Assembly: GCA_022376925.1 (NCBI GenBank)
Contig: JAIOJX010000025.1
Location: forward strand, 93,523,608 to 93,587,607
From: Tragulus kanchil
Taxonomy: Eukaryota; Chordata; Mammalia; Artiodactyla; Tragulidae
Direction of reading: 5' to 3'
Length of the DNA: 64,000 nucleotides
In this document: piece after piece, positions 21,931-33,988 of the stretch
Layout of the letters: each line of letters opens with the position of its first letter
How positions within the stretch are numbered: the stretch's first letter is position 1
The notes under the pieces: model-generated
Databases searched by the model: none
Told to the model about the DNA's origin: nothing
The model's input: the letters and a program-made list of their open reading frames with translations, nothing else
Program-made: the position numbers and the translations under genes

Positions 21931-22819
21931 CTTTTTTGTACAGTTCTGTGTATTCCTGCCACCTCTTCCTTATCTCTTGTGCTTCTGTTAGATCTTTGCT
22001 GTTGCTTATCATGCCTATCCCTGTCTGAATCCTGTTAATATTCCCTTGATCTCTCCAGTTTTTCTTGAAGAGGTCTCTAGTCTTTCCCATTCTATTGTTT
22101 TCCTCTATTTCTTTGCATTGTTCATTTAATAAAGCATTCTTACCTCTCCTTGCTCTTCTCTGGAACTCTGCATTCAGCTGGGTTTTTTGCCCTTTCTTCT
22201 TTACCTTTAACTTCTCTTCTTTCCCCACCTATTTTTAAAGCCTCCTCAAATGGCTACTTTTGCCTTCTTGCATTTCTTTTTCTTTGGGATGATTTTGATC
22301 ACTGCCTCCTGTACAATGTTATGAGACTCTAATTCATAGTTCTTCAGGTACTCTGTCTGCCAAATCTAATCCCTTAAATCTATTTGTCACTTTAAGTGTA
22401 TAATAATAAGGGGTTTGATTTAGGTCATACCTGAATGGCCTAGTGGTTTTCCCTACTATCTTCAATTTAAGCCTGAATTTTGCAGTAAGGAGTTCATGAT
22501 CTGAGCCACAGTCAGCTCTTGGCCTTGTTTTCACTGACTAACTAGAACTTCTCCATCTTTGGCTGAAAATAAACACAATCAATTTGATTTTGATATTGAC
22601 CATCTGGTGATGTCCATGTGTAGGGTTGTCTCCTGGGTTGTTGGAAAAGAGTATTTGCTGTGACCAGTGTGTTCTCTTTACGAAACTCTGTGCCTTTGCC
22701 CTGCTTCCTTTAGTACTCCAAGGCTAAACTTACCTGTCATTCCAGGTATCAGGTACCTCTTGATCTCCTACTTTTGCATTCCAGGCCCCAATGATGATAA
22801 GGACATCTTTTTTTGGTGT
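21931..22819 (-). pseudogene. BovB ORF2 fragment, second copy in D7
   Basis: This duplicates 20847-21735. It begins abruptly at the junction, which truncates the 134-codon frame to 100 codons. Confidence 0.9.
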
Positions 22820-22866
22820 TAGTTCTGGAAGGTGTTATAGAACAACACCTATGAGAGCGACAGTAG

Positions 22867-23580
22867 TGCAAAGCAACAATATCAAATGCCAGCAAGAATG
22901 TAGAGCAACAGGAACTCTCCATTCATTGACAATGGAAATGTAAACTGGCACAGCCACTTTGGAAGAGAGTAGGTAGGATTCTTACAAAACTAAGCATATT
23001 TGTATCTTATAATCCAGGAATCACACTCCTTGATATTTACCTAAATGAGTTGAAAATTTTTATTCCCACAAAAACTTGTACATGGGTGTTTATAGCAGCT
23101 GTGTTCATAATTTCCGAAACATGGAAGCAACCAAGACACCCTTAGATGCATGTCAGTAAGTGAAAGAAGCAAATCTTAAAAGGCTACATACTATATGCTT
23201 GCAGCTATATGACATTCTGATGGCAAAACGATGGAGACAGTAAAAGGTTACTGTTGCTGAGGAAAGGGGGAAAGGATAAATAGGTGAAGCACAGAGGATT
23301 TTTAAGGCAGCAGAAACTATATGAAACTATAACAATGACTACATGTGAAAACTCAGAGAATGGACAACACCAAGGGTAAACCTTGGTGTAAAATATAGAT
23401 TCTGGGTGATAATGACATGTCAATTTAGGTTTTTTGGTTGCAACAAGTGTACCACTCTGGTGGGAGATATTGATGGTGGAGGCTGTGCATGTATGGTGAT
23501 GGGGGGACATGGGGACTCTACTTTCTGCTCAGTTTTGCTGAGAACCTAAAACTGCACTAAAAACTAAATTAAAACCTGAT
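22867..23580 (+). mobile_element. L1M ORF2 end and 3'UTR
   Basis: CAGCCACTTTGGAAGAGAGT, TTTATAGCAGCTGTGTTCAT, GTAAGTGAAAGAAGCAAATC, ATGACATTCTGATGGCAAAA, GTGTACCACTCTGGTGGGAG and GAACCTAAAACTGCACTAAA occur in the order of an L1ME/L1MD-type tail. It faces the neighbouring BovB. Confidence 0.85.
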
Positions 23581-23599
23581 TGTAAAAACCTGCTTACAT

Positions 23600-23672
23600 A
23601 GTAACTCTCTGTACTATTTCTACAACCTTTTTGTAAGTCTAAAATTAGTCTAGAATAAAAAATTTTCAAAAA
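23600..23672 (+). mobile_element. L1 3' tail fragment (copy at 24686-24757)
   Basis: TCTGTACTATTTCTACAACC, TTGTAAGTCTAAAATTAGTC and AATAAAAAATTTTCAAAAA resemble an L1 terminal 3'UTR with its polyadenylation signal. Confidence 0.5.
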
Positions 23673-24619
23673 TCTACTGTACACTAGGTAATGCATGTAA
23701 TAAGTCTGTGGTATAAATGTTATTCCCATTTGCAAAGACAGACATGGAGGCCCTGCTGGTTGCTTAGCACACCTGAGGCCTGCTGGAAAATGGTTGGGCC
23801 AGACCTGCAGCTATGATGTCTGCTGCTAAAGCTCCTGTTTGCTTCCCCAGATCGCACTGTGTGGGACACTGCTCTGGTGTGGGAGCCAGGGAAAGCAGTA
23901 ATGGATTTTTTATTTTCACATTTATATATATATTTTTTTCATTCCAGGTATATGATTGATATATAAAAGAAAGGTTCTCGAAGTATTCCTAGAATTTCAT
24001 GCTCTGTTGAACAGACATCGTGAAATATGGGCCCTGAACCTTGAATCCTAGAAAGCCCTATATCATGGGCATTTTATATGAGTGAGAATTAAGATATTCT
24101 CTGAAGATAAAACAGATTGATGTCTCTTTTCCGAAGCATTGAGCCCAAAGATATGTATGTGAAACATATGAATATTAAAATATTCCATTTATTTTATCTA
24201 TAAAGCAAAAGTGTTTTCTTTCATCTTTAATACTTGTTAACCTACTTACGCAGAATTAGGGTATACATTAATTACATCCTTTTTATTAAAATGTTTCTAA
24301 TTTGAAGAGTGTCTTTCTTGACAGTCATTAACTGTGAATACTTCTTTCTTAACTCAAATGTTACCTTTGACCTAATTTTGTAACTTTTTATGCTATTACC
24401 CCTAAACTCAATCTGTCAAACTTTAACAAATTCATTCAAATACTCTTTGGTGAACCCTACTGTGAGTCAAGCTTGGTATGTTTCATGATCTTTAAAATAA
24501 CCACCAAGTTACATCCTGTATCTAACAGTTTGAATGATGTCAAGCCCTCTCTGAATTTTCTGATGGTTGATAATAAAGTAGATACAAAAAATGATTAAAC
24601 AGAAGAGGCTCTTCCAAGA
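23673..24619. other. Unassigned sequence, left copy in D8
   Basis: No gene or repeat family recognised apart from a short TA-rich run near 23922-23940. It is repeated at 24758-25709. Confidence 0.5.
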
Positions 24620-25709
24620 TTTGCTGAGAACCTAAAACTGCACTAAAAACTAAATTAAAACCTGATTGTAAAAACCTGCTTACATAGTAACTCTCTGTAC
24701 TATTTCTACAACCTTTTGGTAAGTCTAAAACTAGTCTAGAATAAAAACTTTTCAAAAATCTACTGTACACTAGGTAATGCATGTAATAAGTCTGTGGTAT
24801 AAATGTTATTCCCATTTGCAAAGACAGACATGGAGGCCCTGCTGGTTGCTTAGCACACCTGAGGCCTGCTGGAAAATGGTTGGGCCAGACCTGCAGCTAT
24901 GATGTCTGCTGCTAAAGCTCCTGTTTGCTTCCCCAGATCGCACTGTGTGGGACACTGCTCTGGTGTGGGAGCCAGGGAAAGCAGTAATGGATTTTTTATT
25001 TTCACATTTATATATACATTTTTTTCATTCGAGGTATATGATTGATATATAAAAGAAAGGTTCTCAAGTATTCCTAGAATTTCATGCTCTGTTGAACAGA
25101 CATCGTGAAATATGGGCCCTGAACCTTGAATCCTAGAAAGCCCTATATCATGGGCATTTTATATGAGTGAGAATTAAGATATTCTCTGAAGATAAAACAG
25201 ATTGATGTCTCTTTTCCGAAGCATTGAGCCCAAAGATATGTATGTGAAACATATGAATATTAAAATATTCCATTTATTTTATCTATAAAGCAAAAGTGTT
25301 TTCTTTCATCTTTAATACTTGTTAACCTACTTACGCAGAATTAGGGTATACATTAATTACATCCTTTTTATTAAAATGTTTCTAATTTGAAGAGTGTCTT
25401 TCTTGACAGTCATTAACTGTGAATACTTCTTTCTTAACTCAAATGTTACCTTTGACCTAATTTTGTAACTTTTTATGCTATTACCCCTAAACTCAATCTG
25501 TCAAACTTTAACAAATTCATTCAAATACTCTTTGGTGAACCCTACTGTGAGTCAAGCTTGGTATGTTTCATGATCTTTAAAATAACCACCAAGTTACATC
25601 CTGTATCTAACAGTTTGAATGATGTCAAGCCCTCTCTGAATTTTCTGATGGTTGATAATAAAGTAGATACAAAAAAATGATTAAACAGAAGAGGCTCTTC
25701 CAAGATTTG

Positions 25710-26380
25710 TGAATGATAAAAGGAGTGGCAGTTGAGGATTTCAAGAAATCTTCATTTCAGTAGCAAATGCATAATAGAAGAATTATGTGTCTTTGAAGGC
25801 ACAATGAGTTAACTTGAAGAATACTCCAGTGATTGAAGAGTATGCATGCTTGTGTGGAGGAAGGTCCCTGGGGAAATTCTGGAGCCTGTTTCTACAATTG
25901 GTATAAAAGCCGGCATCAGGTATAGTGCCTCCCATGATGTGGGTGTTCAATAATCAGAGTCAGAATCTTACAGATAAAAAGGACCTTTGAGATCAAAGTA
26001 ACTAATTATGACTGACGTTATTCCCTCCTGAAAACACACTGAGAGCATATATTAGCAAAGTCAATTTTCACACATTTTTGCTATCAGAGTAAAATCTACT
26101 TTGGGACATAAGGCTGTGGTTTTCAGAATGCTCCTGTAATTCAAAAATAAATAAATAAATAAACCCTCATCTTTTCATGGTTCAGTAACTGAAATCTATT
26201 TTGCACAGAAGTCCAACATCACTTTCCATAACTTTAAGTGAATGCATACAAATAAGGTATATCACGGAAGATACTTGACTTTTTAATCTGTACTTTGAAT
26301 TTCCACCTCCATAAAATCACTGTTAAAATCTCTTTTATTTCACTAATCAGTGATACTTGGATTTAATGTTCTACATTGAA
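25710..26380. other. Unassigned single-copy sequence
   Basis: A short AAAT simple repeat lies near 26145-26164. Otherwise nothing is recognised. Confidence 0.5.
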
Positions 26381-26743
26381 AGACTTATATTGTACTGAAA
26401 TAGACCTAACATATTGTTCTAACTCAACCATAAAACAAGATCAGATAATGAGGTATAGATCTCTACTGGCTTGTGTGAGTCACATATCTTCCAGTAAATG
26501 GAAAATCAAGAGCATTTCTGAAGTGATGCAAACAGGAAAGGGCAGAACTTCATTATAAAAGCCCTGAGCTCAAAGTCTGTATGTGAAATGTCACAAAATT
26601 CATTTGCTAGAATATTTCAGTTATTATTTTAGTAGCACAAAGGCAGCTAATTTCATCTCATAGCTTGTAATGTCATGCTGGAAAGAATGCATACTAATCA
26701 GAGATAAAACTCACCAGCCGATCTGGGAACATACATGTACAAA

Positions 26744-26782
26744 AATAAATAAATAAATAAATAAATTAAAAAAAAAAAAAAA
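26744..26782. repeat. (AAAT)n plus poly-A simple repeat (copy at about 27883-27921)
   Basis: AAAATAAATAAATAAATAAA followed by a 15-A run. It is followed by a second ACTCACCAGCC, which also stands 40 bases earlier, giving a small local duplication of about 11 bp around the repeat. Confidence 0.85.
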
Positions 26783-26987
26783 CTCACCAGCCAGGAGTCG
26801 AGAGCCAGTTACCACTGACTTCATTAGAGGATGGAGTGTCTAGGGGTATGCCATTGCCCTCCACGACAATCCTGATGCCACTCAAGAGCCTGTAAAAGAC
26901 AAATGCTTGTGTGAAAGAGTTGATATAGTTTATAAAGTTTGTAATAATTTATATGGCTTATAGTATATCACTTCTGAACTCACTGGG

Positions 26988-27155
26988 TATCAGGTGCTGG
27001 GCTGAGCTCTGCATGTGATTAATGACTTTTTTTCCTCTAACAGTCCTAAGGGATTAGACTATGTTTAACTGATGAGGAAGTGAGCTCAGAGAGGCATGGT
27101 CCTTTATTTAATCATCACACTCCCAGGGAAAGAAAGACCAATCCCAGGTCTGGCT
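26988..27155 (+). mobile_element. MIR SINE (copy at 28127-28294)
   Basis: TATCAGGTGCTGGGCTGAGC, CAGTCCTAAGGGATTAGACT and ACTGATGAGGAAGTGAGCTC follow the MIR consensus. Confidence 0.7.
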
Positions 27156-27309
27156 GTGGCCAAAGTCCACAGTATAACTAATGAGTTCTATTGGTCATCT
27201 TTAAGAAAGGGGCCAAGGAATCCTTTGATGAAGTATGGACATTAAAAATGCTCACAGTTTAGGCTAATTGTGCCTTTGTGATGTTTTCTCTATAACTCTT
27301 AACAATGAA

Positions 27310-27445
27310 ATAATTCTAGAGCAGAAAGGACCTTCACACTATCTAAGCCCCAGCACCCTCCTTTTATTGCTGAGAGCCTGAGGCCCAGAGTGGCTCAAGA
27401 ACTCTTGCAAAGTCACAGCAATACAAAGCCAGAACCACTGGCAGC
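27310..27445 (+). mobile_element. Ancient SINE/MIR-like element (copy at 28449-28584)
   Basis: CAGAAAGGACCTTCACACTA, GAGAGCCTGAGGCCCAGAGT and TTGCAAAGTCACAGCAATAC match a widespread old mammalian repeat ending in a MIR-type core. The family label is tentative. Confidence 0.5.
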
Positions 27446-28660
27446 TTAAGTTTTGTTCCAGAAATTCATGGCACTTTTGGGGAGAAGTGCATCTCAGTCA
27501 TACAGCAATTTGGATTATAAGACTTATATTGTACTGAAATAGACCTAACATATTGTTCTAACTCAACCATAAAACAAGATCAGATAATGAGGTATAGATC
27601 TCTACTGGCTTGTGTGAGTCACATATCTTCCAGTAAATGGAAAATCAAGAGCATTTCTGAAGTGATGCAAACAGGAAAGGGCAGAACTTCATTATAAAAG
27701 CCCTGAGCTCAAAGTCTGTATGTGAAATGTCACAAAATTCATTTGCTAGAATATTTCAGTTATTATTTTAGTAGCACAAAGGCAGCTAATTTCATCTCAT
27801 AGCTTGTAATGTCATGCTGGAAAGAATGCATACTAATCAGAGATAAAACTCACCAGCCGATCTGGGAACATACATGTACAAAAATAAATAAATAAATAAA
27901 TAAATTAAAAAAAAAAAAAAACTCACCAGCCAGGAGTCGAGAGCCAGTTACCACTGACTTCATTAGAGGATGGAGTGTCTAGGGGTATGCCATTGCCCTC
28001 CACGACAATCCTGATGCCACTCAAGAGCCTGTAAAAGACAAATGCTTGTGTGAAAGAGTTGATATAGTTTATAAAGTTTGTAATAATTTATATGGCTTAT
28101 AGTATATCACTTCTGAACTCACTGGGTATCAGGTGCTGGGCTGAGCTCTGCATGTGATTAATGACTTTTTTTCCTCTAACAGTCCTAAGGGATTAGACTA
28201 TGTTTAACTGATGAGGAAGTGAGCTCAGAGAGGCATGGTCCTTTATTTAATCATCACACTCCCAGGGAAAGAAAGACCAATCCCAGGTCTGGCTGTGGCC
28301 AAAGTCCACAGTATAACTAATGAGTTCTATTGGTCATCTTTAAGAAAGGGGCCAAGGAATCCTTTGATGAAGTATGGACATTAAAAATGCTCACAGTTTA
28401 GGCTAATTGTGCCTTTGTGATGTTTTCTCTATAACTCTTAACAATGAAATAATTCTAGAGCAGAAAGGACCTTCACACTATCTAAGCCCCAGCACCCTCC
28501 TTTTATTGCTGAGAGCCTGAGGCCCAGAGTGGCTCAAGAACTCTTGCAAAGTCACAGCAATACAAAGCCAGAACCACTGGCAGCTTAAGTTTTGTTCCAG
28601 AAATTCATGGCACTTTTGGGGAGAAGTGCATCTCAGTCATACAGCAATTTGGATTATAAG

Positions 28661-29718
28661 TGGATACAGCTATATCTGTTTCCAAACTACTGCTTTTGTT
28701 ATCTGTGTGGAGCTCAACAAGCCATCCTTTGCCTCAGTGATTCTTTTTGGCTGTATTACGATAGCTTAAAGGTCACTTATTCATGCTTGCTGAAATATTT
28801 TCAGTGACTAGACAAAAATATCTGTGTTTGCACTGTTTCCTGCTTTTTAATGTATCCTTCTGGGTTTTAAAAAAATTCGCTTGTCCTGTTCATCTTTAAA
28901 GATACTGTTTTATTGAAGGGGATAAAAAGATGTTCTTCTTAAACAAAAGTCTATAACTCCTCCATGCTTTTAGTTTTGATTATTACTTTAACAAAAGAAA
29001 GAAAAGAGCTTTTAACCTGAGACAATTACCTATTTTTCCCTATTCATTGTGCAACCCAAGTTCATTTCAGCGCCAGTTCCCTGCCTACCTCTCAAGTCTC
29101 CACTTCCTGCTTCTGTCCTTTGTGAGCCTGAGGTTGTCGTCTCCCTGTTCCCAGTCATTTCTGGGCCATCTGCCATGTTCTTTCTTACCTTGACCCAGTG
29201 TTCTTGCCGAGGTGGGGACAGTGGCTGTGGGCAGCAGCCTGCTCCTTCTCTCAGCATGGAGATTTCTCGAATTCTTCAGCAGTAAACAAAGACGGAGACT
29301 CCAACAATGGCAACACTATGGCAGCTGTAAAAAGAAGAGACAGAATTCTCCCAGATCAACTGCCTGACCACTTTGCTGATTTCCTTAAGATTTAAGAATA
29401 TAGACCATGGCAGTTTGGTTTATTATGAAGGAAACAATGGAATTTATGTTTCTATATTGAAGAAGTCACAGTTTGAGCCCAGGTGGTATATCAGCATTTG
29501 AACTCCCAGATGTCAAAATGACACTTAACTGGAGGAGTGGGAGGGTGAGATTGGGAAATGTGGATAGACAGGAGCAATTTTCTCAGGGCAAAGGACTCAG
29601 CTGTTAAGACCTCCAGAAGTCTGTGAACAGATGGTACGTAGATAGAAAAGAGAGAAAATGAAGGAGAGATGTCTCAAGAAGGAGGAGGTGGGGTGGCGAT
29701 AGAAGGCACCACATCACT
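28661..29718. other. Single-copy region with a slightly GC-richer patch
   Basis: Bases 29049-29395 are less AT-rich and hold overlapping open frames of 65-78 codons; the frame at 29198-29395 ends RRDRILPDQLPDHFADFLKI before a stop. It has no identifiable domain, no splice structure that I can support, and no homology that I recognise. It is listed as unexplained, not as a gene. Confidence 0.4.
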
Positions 29719-29940
29719 TGTGCTCAGTCACTCAGTCATGTCCAGCTCTTTGTGACCACGTGGACTGTAACCCATCAGGCTCCTCTGTCCATAGGATTTA
29801 CCAGGCAAGAATACTGGAGTGGGTTGCCATCTTCTCCTCCAGGTAATCTTCCTGTCCCAGGGATTGAACCTGTCTGTGACTCACGCATCTCCTGCACTGG
29901 CAGGCAGGGTCTTTACCACTGCATCACCTAGGAAGTCAAC
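29719..29940 (-). mobile_element. Bov-tA SINE
   Basis: Body CTCAGTCATGTCCAGCTCTT and CCAGGCAAGAATACTGGAGT, with the tRNA-like head at the right (complement of TTTACCACTGCATCACCTAG). The target-site duplication is ACATCACT at 29711-29718 and 29941-29948. Confidence 0.9.
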
Positions 29941-29948
29941 ACATCACT

Positions 29949-30879
29949 CCTCAAGAGTAATGTGGTCCCGTCTGCTTCTGCATCTGGGATGTGCCTGGGG
30001 AGCTCACTGGTCCCCTCAGTGTCTCCCATCACTGGCCCAGTCTCAGTGAGAGGATGTTTCTTCTCTTACAGCACCACAGGGAGAGGAGTTGGAGGGCATG
30101 GGAGGTTCTGTTCTCTTTGGTATTTTATAAGTGAACTTGGATTTGGATGACTCTGTCTTCAGTACGTCTCTGACTGCCTAAAGTGGAATAGGCGGGGTCA
30201 TCAATCAGATGGCATTTGTCATTGTCACCAATTAACAGCTCAGTGCCTCACAAGAGGAGCCTTGTGTTCCCTCTGCAGAGGTGTCCCCATTTAGGAAATG
30301 TGAACTCAAGTAACCTCTCATGATAAAGTTCCCACATAAAACAGATATTTGATCCTTTTTCCCTCTTGAAAACTTAGGGAATTTTTTTTCTCCTTCCTCA
30401 CATGTTCTTGTCTATTACTAAGTAAGTGAGATTTTTGAAATGTCATTGTCAGCATTTTCAGGCTATGATTTTCCTGTCTGATTAACAAAGGGCTCTTGTA
30501 CTTGCTCTCCCTGCTTTCAGAAAGGTGAGTGCACTTGATTTATTCTTGATGTTCACATGGAGCTTCCCATCTCAGACTCCCACAGCTGACTTTCTGAACC
30601 TGACCTTGGGATGGTCCAGAAATTACCTTTGCCTATTTAGATAAATACCTTTTTGTTGTGTTGATCTTATTGAGAACATTCATATACAAGCTGCGTAATT
30701 TCTCCTACATCCTTAAATTTTTTATTTTAAAAGCAATTCTCCTTCACCCTTCAGAATTGACATATATTGACATTAACCAAATGGTCTTCTTGATTTAGTT
30801 TCGAGTCAAAACACTGACAAAGAATAGCCAGCAACTGAACATTTTGATTAAAGTTAATGTATGGATTACTTTAGGATAA
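29949..30879. other. Unassigned single-copy sequence
   Basis: No gene or repeat recognised. The open frames at 29819-30150 begin within or next to the Bov-tA. Confidence 0.5.
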
Positions 30880-31112
30880 TAACAGCTCACTTCCTTGAGT
30901 ACTTACTATTCCAAGTCAGTGGGATGAAGTTTTACATATATTATCTCATTTAATCCTAACTATACCATGAGGTCGGTAGCCCATTTTACAGATGAAAAAC
31001 TGTGGCTCATAGACTATTTTTGGTTCGTCATAGTCTCACAAGTAATATCTGAAGGAAAAAGATTCAAATTTAAAACTGATTCCAAAGCTTTTTACTGCAA
31101 AACACTTGATTC
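30880..31112 (+). mobile_element. MIR SINE
   Basis: ATATATTATCTCATTTAATC, CTATACCATGAGGTCGGTAG, CCCATTTTACAGATGAAAAA and GTCTCACAAGTAATATCTGA cover nearly the full MIR. Confidence 0.8.
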
Positions 31113-31611
31113 TTCCTCAAGTAGAATGTAGTTAAAGAATATTTTAGGATTATAAAAAGGGAATTCAGTAGTTAAATGTATCCTTTCCTCACACAGCTAT
31201 GCTTCCTTTCAGAGGAGAGAAATTAAAATGCAAATTGGAAAGATTTCTCAATTTATTGAATAAGACTCTCCAATTAAAGAACTGTATAAAATCGTGTTGA
31301 AAGTTCAGTCTCTTCTTGGTATTATATAGATATTTCAGAGCAGCATCAAGAGCCATGGAAACTAAAGGCTTCTCCATCAACAAAATGCTTCTTTGTGTCT
31401 GACTTGATTTTTAGCCTGTGTAGAAAATGCAGAAGCTGAAGGAAAGATCCTTGCCTCAGTTAGACCCTCTTTTTCTTTGCCTTTTTCCCCCTGCACTTCT
31501 GTGTGTGTCTCAAGAGTGTGAATGTGGGTTTATCACTGGAATGGGAATGAGAAAGGGCAGGCAGGGTTCATCAAAATCTATCCTGTCCGGGAGCCCTGTG
31601 ATTTTCACATG
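31113..31611. other. Unassigned single-copy sequence
   Basis: No feature recognised. It contains two chance open frames of 64 codons. Confidence 0.5.
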
Positions 31612-31838
31612 TGCAGGCTAAGTTGCTTCAGTTCTGTTAGCTAGCCTCTGCAACCTAATGGACTCCTGTGTCCTAATGGAGCTACAAGGCTCCTCTCTCA
31701 CTAGGATTTTCCAGGCAAGAATACTGCAGTGGGTTGCCGTTTCCTCCTCCAGAGGATCTTCACCATCCAGATATCAAACCTCCATCTCTTATGTTTCCTG
31801 CCTTGGCAGGCATATTCTTTACCTCTAGTGGGAAGTCC
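31612..31838 (-). mobile_element. Bov-tA SINE
   Basis: CCAGGCAAGAATACTGCAGT and GGGTTGCCGTTTCCTCCTCC mark the body, and the head complement lies at the right end (TTTACCTCTAGTGGGAAGTC). The right 72 bases are repeated by D10 at about 32869-32942. Confidence 0.85.
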
Positions 31839-31849
31839 TACATTCTCTC

Positions 31850-31975
31850 AATTAAACTTTGCATCAACCCCATGAGCTAAGTGATGTTGTCCTTGTGTTC
31901 CAGCTGAAGAAACCCAGGCTTGGAGGAGTGGGTTCTAAGTGTCAGCACTGGAAACCAAACCTAAGGTTAATTTCT
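31850..31975 (+). mobile_element. MIR SINE fragment (copy at about 32947-33072)
   Basis: CCCATGAGCTAAGTGATGTT, CAGCTGAAGAAACCCAGGCT and GGAAACCAAACCTAAGGTT follow the MIR order. It is degenerate. Confidence 0.55.
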
Positions 31976-32092
31976 TGTTGATCAAATAAATAAGTAAACA
32001 CAAAATGTGGTTTATAACATATAATTTTAGATCAGTAATTATACAAGGTTTTAAGAATGCAGGATCTACAGTATCAGGCAACATGTCATTGA

Positions 32093-32429
32093 CTTTTTTT
32101 TTTTTTTTAAGATTTATTTATTTATTTATTTTGGGCGGGGGGTCGGGTTGGGAAGGGAAGGGAGCGGGTGGGTCACTTCTATTGGTCTTTTATTTCTCTG
32201 TTTTAATCCGTCTTTGTTCTTCGGCTCCTGCGGGCCTCCCATTGCGGTGGCGTCTGTCGTTGCAGAGCGCTAGCTCTGGGCGCATGCACTCCAGAGCTCC
32301 GGCTCGGTGATTGGACACATCGGTCCAGCCGCTCCGCGGCACATGGGATCTTCCCAGGCCAGATTTCGAACCGGCATGCCTTGCATTGCAAGGCGGTGTC
32401 CTTATCCACTGGACCACCAGGGGAAGCCC
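32093..32429 (-). mobile_element. SINE S2, long form of the unrecognised family
   Basis: It shows the same architecture as S1: poly-A end at the left, AAATA tail, G-rich linker, body and tRNA-like head at the right. The target-site duplication GTCATTGA is at 32085-32092 and 32430-32437. B-box complement TTCGAACC is intact. Confidence 0.85.
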
Positions 32430-33195
32430 GTCATTGAGTTTTATTATTTGACACAAGGAGGCCATGATTAATTTTTTTACAATTCATTAGCTGGTTTTCT
32501 AATATAATGCTTCACTATTAAGGCTCTGGAGACCCTTGTTTAAACTTTAATTAAGCAGTTTATTTGAAATATGAGCATAAGACTTTAAGCTTGACACAGA
32601 ATATTACAAATTACATTACCACTCAATATGTTGTTATAAACCAGGCTGTTTGTTTTAGGAGTGATGTTAATATTTACAAACCACTTTCTGATAAAAAGAA
32701 ACACCATTTTATATGATAACATTGAAATATGTACAATCGAGATTTCCACTCTTAACTATTTCCAGTAAATGGGCCATTTAAGTGGAAAAATCATTCTAAT
32801 CCAAGGCTTGGAATGTACAAGGACAAAATAATTGCCAGTTTCAAGAACAAAAGAGCAGTCTCAACTCAATCCAGATATCAAACTCCATCTCCTATGTTTC
32901 CTGCCTTGGCAGGCATATTCTTTACCTCTAGTGGGAAGTCCTACATTCTCTCAATTAAACTTTGCATCAACCCCATGAGCTAAGTGATGTTGTCCTTGTG
33001 TTCCAGCTGAAGAAACCCAGGCTTGGAGGAGTGGGTTCTAAGTGTCAGCACTGGAAACCAAACCTAAGGTTAATTTCTTGTTGATCAAATAAATAAGTAA
33101 ACACAAAATGTGGTTTATAACATATAATTTTAGATCAGTAATTATACAAGGTTTTAAGAATGCAGGATCTACAGTATCAGGCAACATGTCATTGA

Positions 33196-33533
33196 CTTTT
33201 TTTTTTTTTTTTAAGATTTATTTATTTATTTATTTTGGGCGGGGGGTCGGGTTGGGAAGGGAAGGGAGCGGGTGGGTCACTTCTATTGGTCTTTTATTTC
33301 TCTGTTTTAATCCGTCTTTGTTCTTCGGCTCCTGCGGGCCTCCCATTGCGGTGGCGTCTGTCGTTGCAGAGCGCTAGCTCTGGGCGCATGCACTCCAGAG
33401 CTCCGGCTCGGTGATTGGACACATCGGTCCAGCCGCTCCGCGGCACATGGGATCTTCCCAGGCCAGATTTCGAACCGGCATGCCTTGCATTGCAAGGCGG
33501 TGTCCTTATCCACTGGACCACCAGGGGAAGCCC
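33196..33533 (-). mobile_element. SINE S2, second copy in D10
   Basis: This is the same insertion as 32093-32429 with the same flanks. It is not independent. Confidence 0.85.
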
Positions 33534-33988
33534 GTCATTGAGTTTTATTATTTGACACAAGGAGGCCATGATTAATTTTTTTACAATTCATTAGCTGGTT
33601 TTCTAATATAATGCTTCACTATTAAGGCTCTGGAGACCCTTGTTTAAACTTTAATTAAGCAGTTTATTTGAAATATGAGCATAAGACTTTAAGCTTGACA
33701 CAGAATATTACAAATTACATTACCACTCAATATGTTGTTATAAACCAGGCTGTTTGTTTTAGGAGTGATGTTAATATTTACAAACCACTTTCTGATAAAA
33801 AGAAACACCATTTTATATGATAACATTGAAATATGTACAATCGAGATTTCCACTCTTAACTATTTCCAGTAAATGAAGGGCTCTGTTCATTCATGCAGTG
33901 CTTGATAGCTGTGAAAAAATCATTCTAATCCAAGGCTTGGAATGTACAAGGACAAAATAATTGCCAGTTTCAAGAACAAAAGAGCAGT

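Larger units (their letters stand above)
20847..23027. repeat. Direct duplication D7 (20847-21920 and 21931-23027)
   Basis: The period is 1084 bp. The left copy is clean up to 21894, then drops about 23 bp that the right copy has (after GTAGGTAGGA), and runs on as GTATCTTATAATCCAGGAAT before ending. That is a degraded left-copy terminus. The unit spans the BovB/L1 boundary. Confidence 0.97.
23534..25709. repeat. Direct duplication D8 (23534-24619 and 24620-25709)
   Basis: The period is 1086 bp and the copies abut inside the shared word ATTTG. This pair has more base substitutions than most, concentrated in the first 550 bases (TTTTTGTAAG against TTTTGGTAAG, AAAATTAGTC against AAAACTAGTC, ATTCCAGG against ATTCGAGG). 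The copies may therefore come from two haplotypes or from a noisy read. Confidence 0.97.
26381..28660. repeat. Direct duplication D9 (26381-27519 and 27520-28660), apparently exact
   Basis: The period is 1139 bp. I could find no difference between the copies by eye, including the AAAT microsatellite and its A-run, and the junction lies in a shared AAGACTTAT/TAAG context without linker. It is the cleanest tandem pair in the window. Confidence 0.97.
31765..33988. repeat. Direct duplication D10 (31765-32859 and 32869-33988)
   Basis: The period is 1104 bp with a 9-bp linker. About 80 bases before its end the left copy replaces a 38-bp stretch of the right copy (GAAGGGCTCTGTTCATTCAT onward) with 14 bp, again a damaged left terminus. 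It contains SINE S2. Confidence 0.97.
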
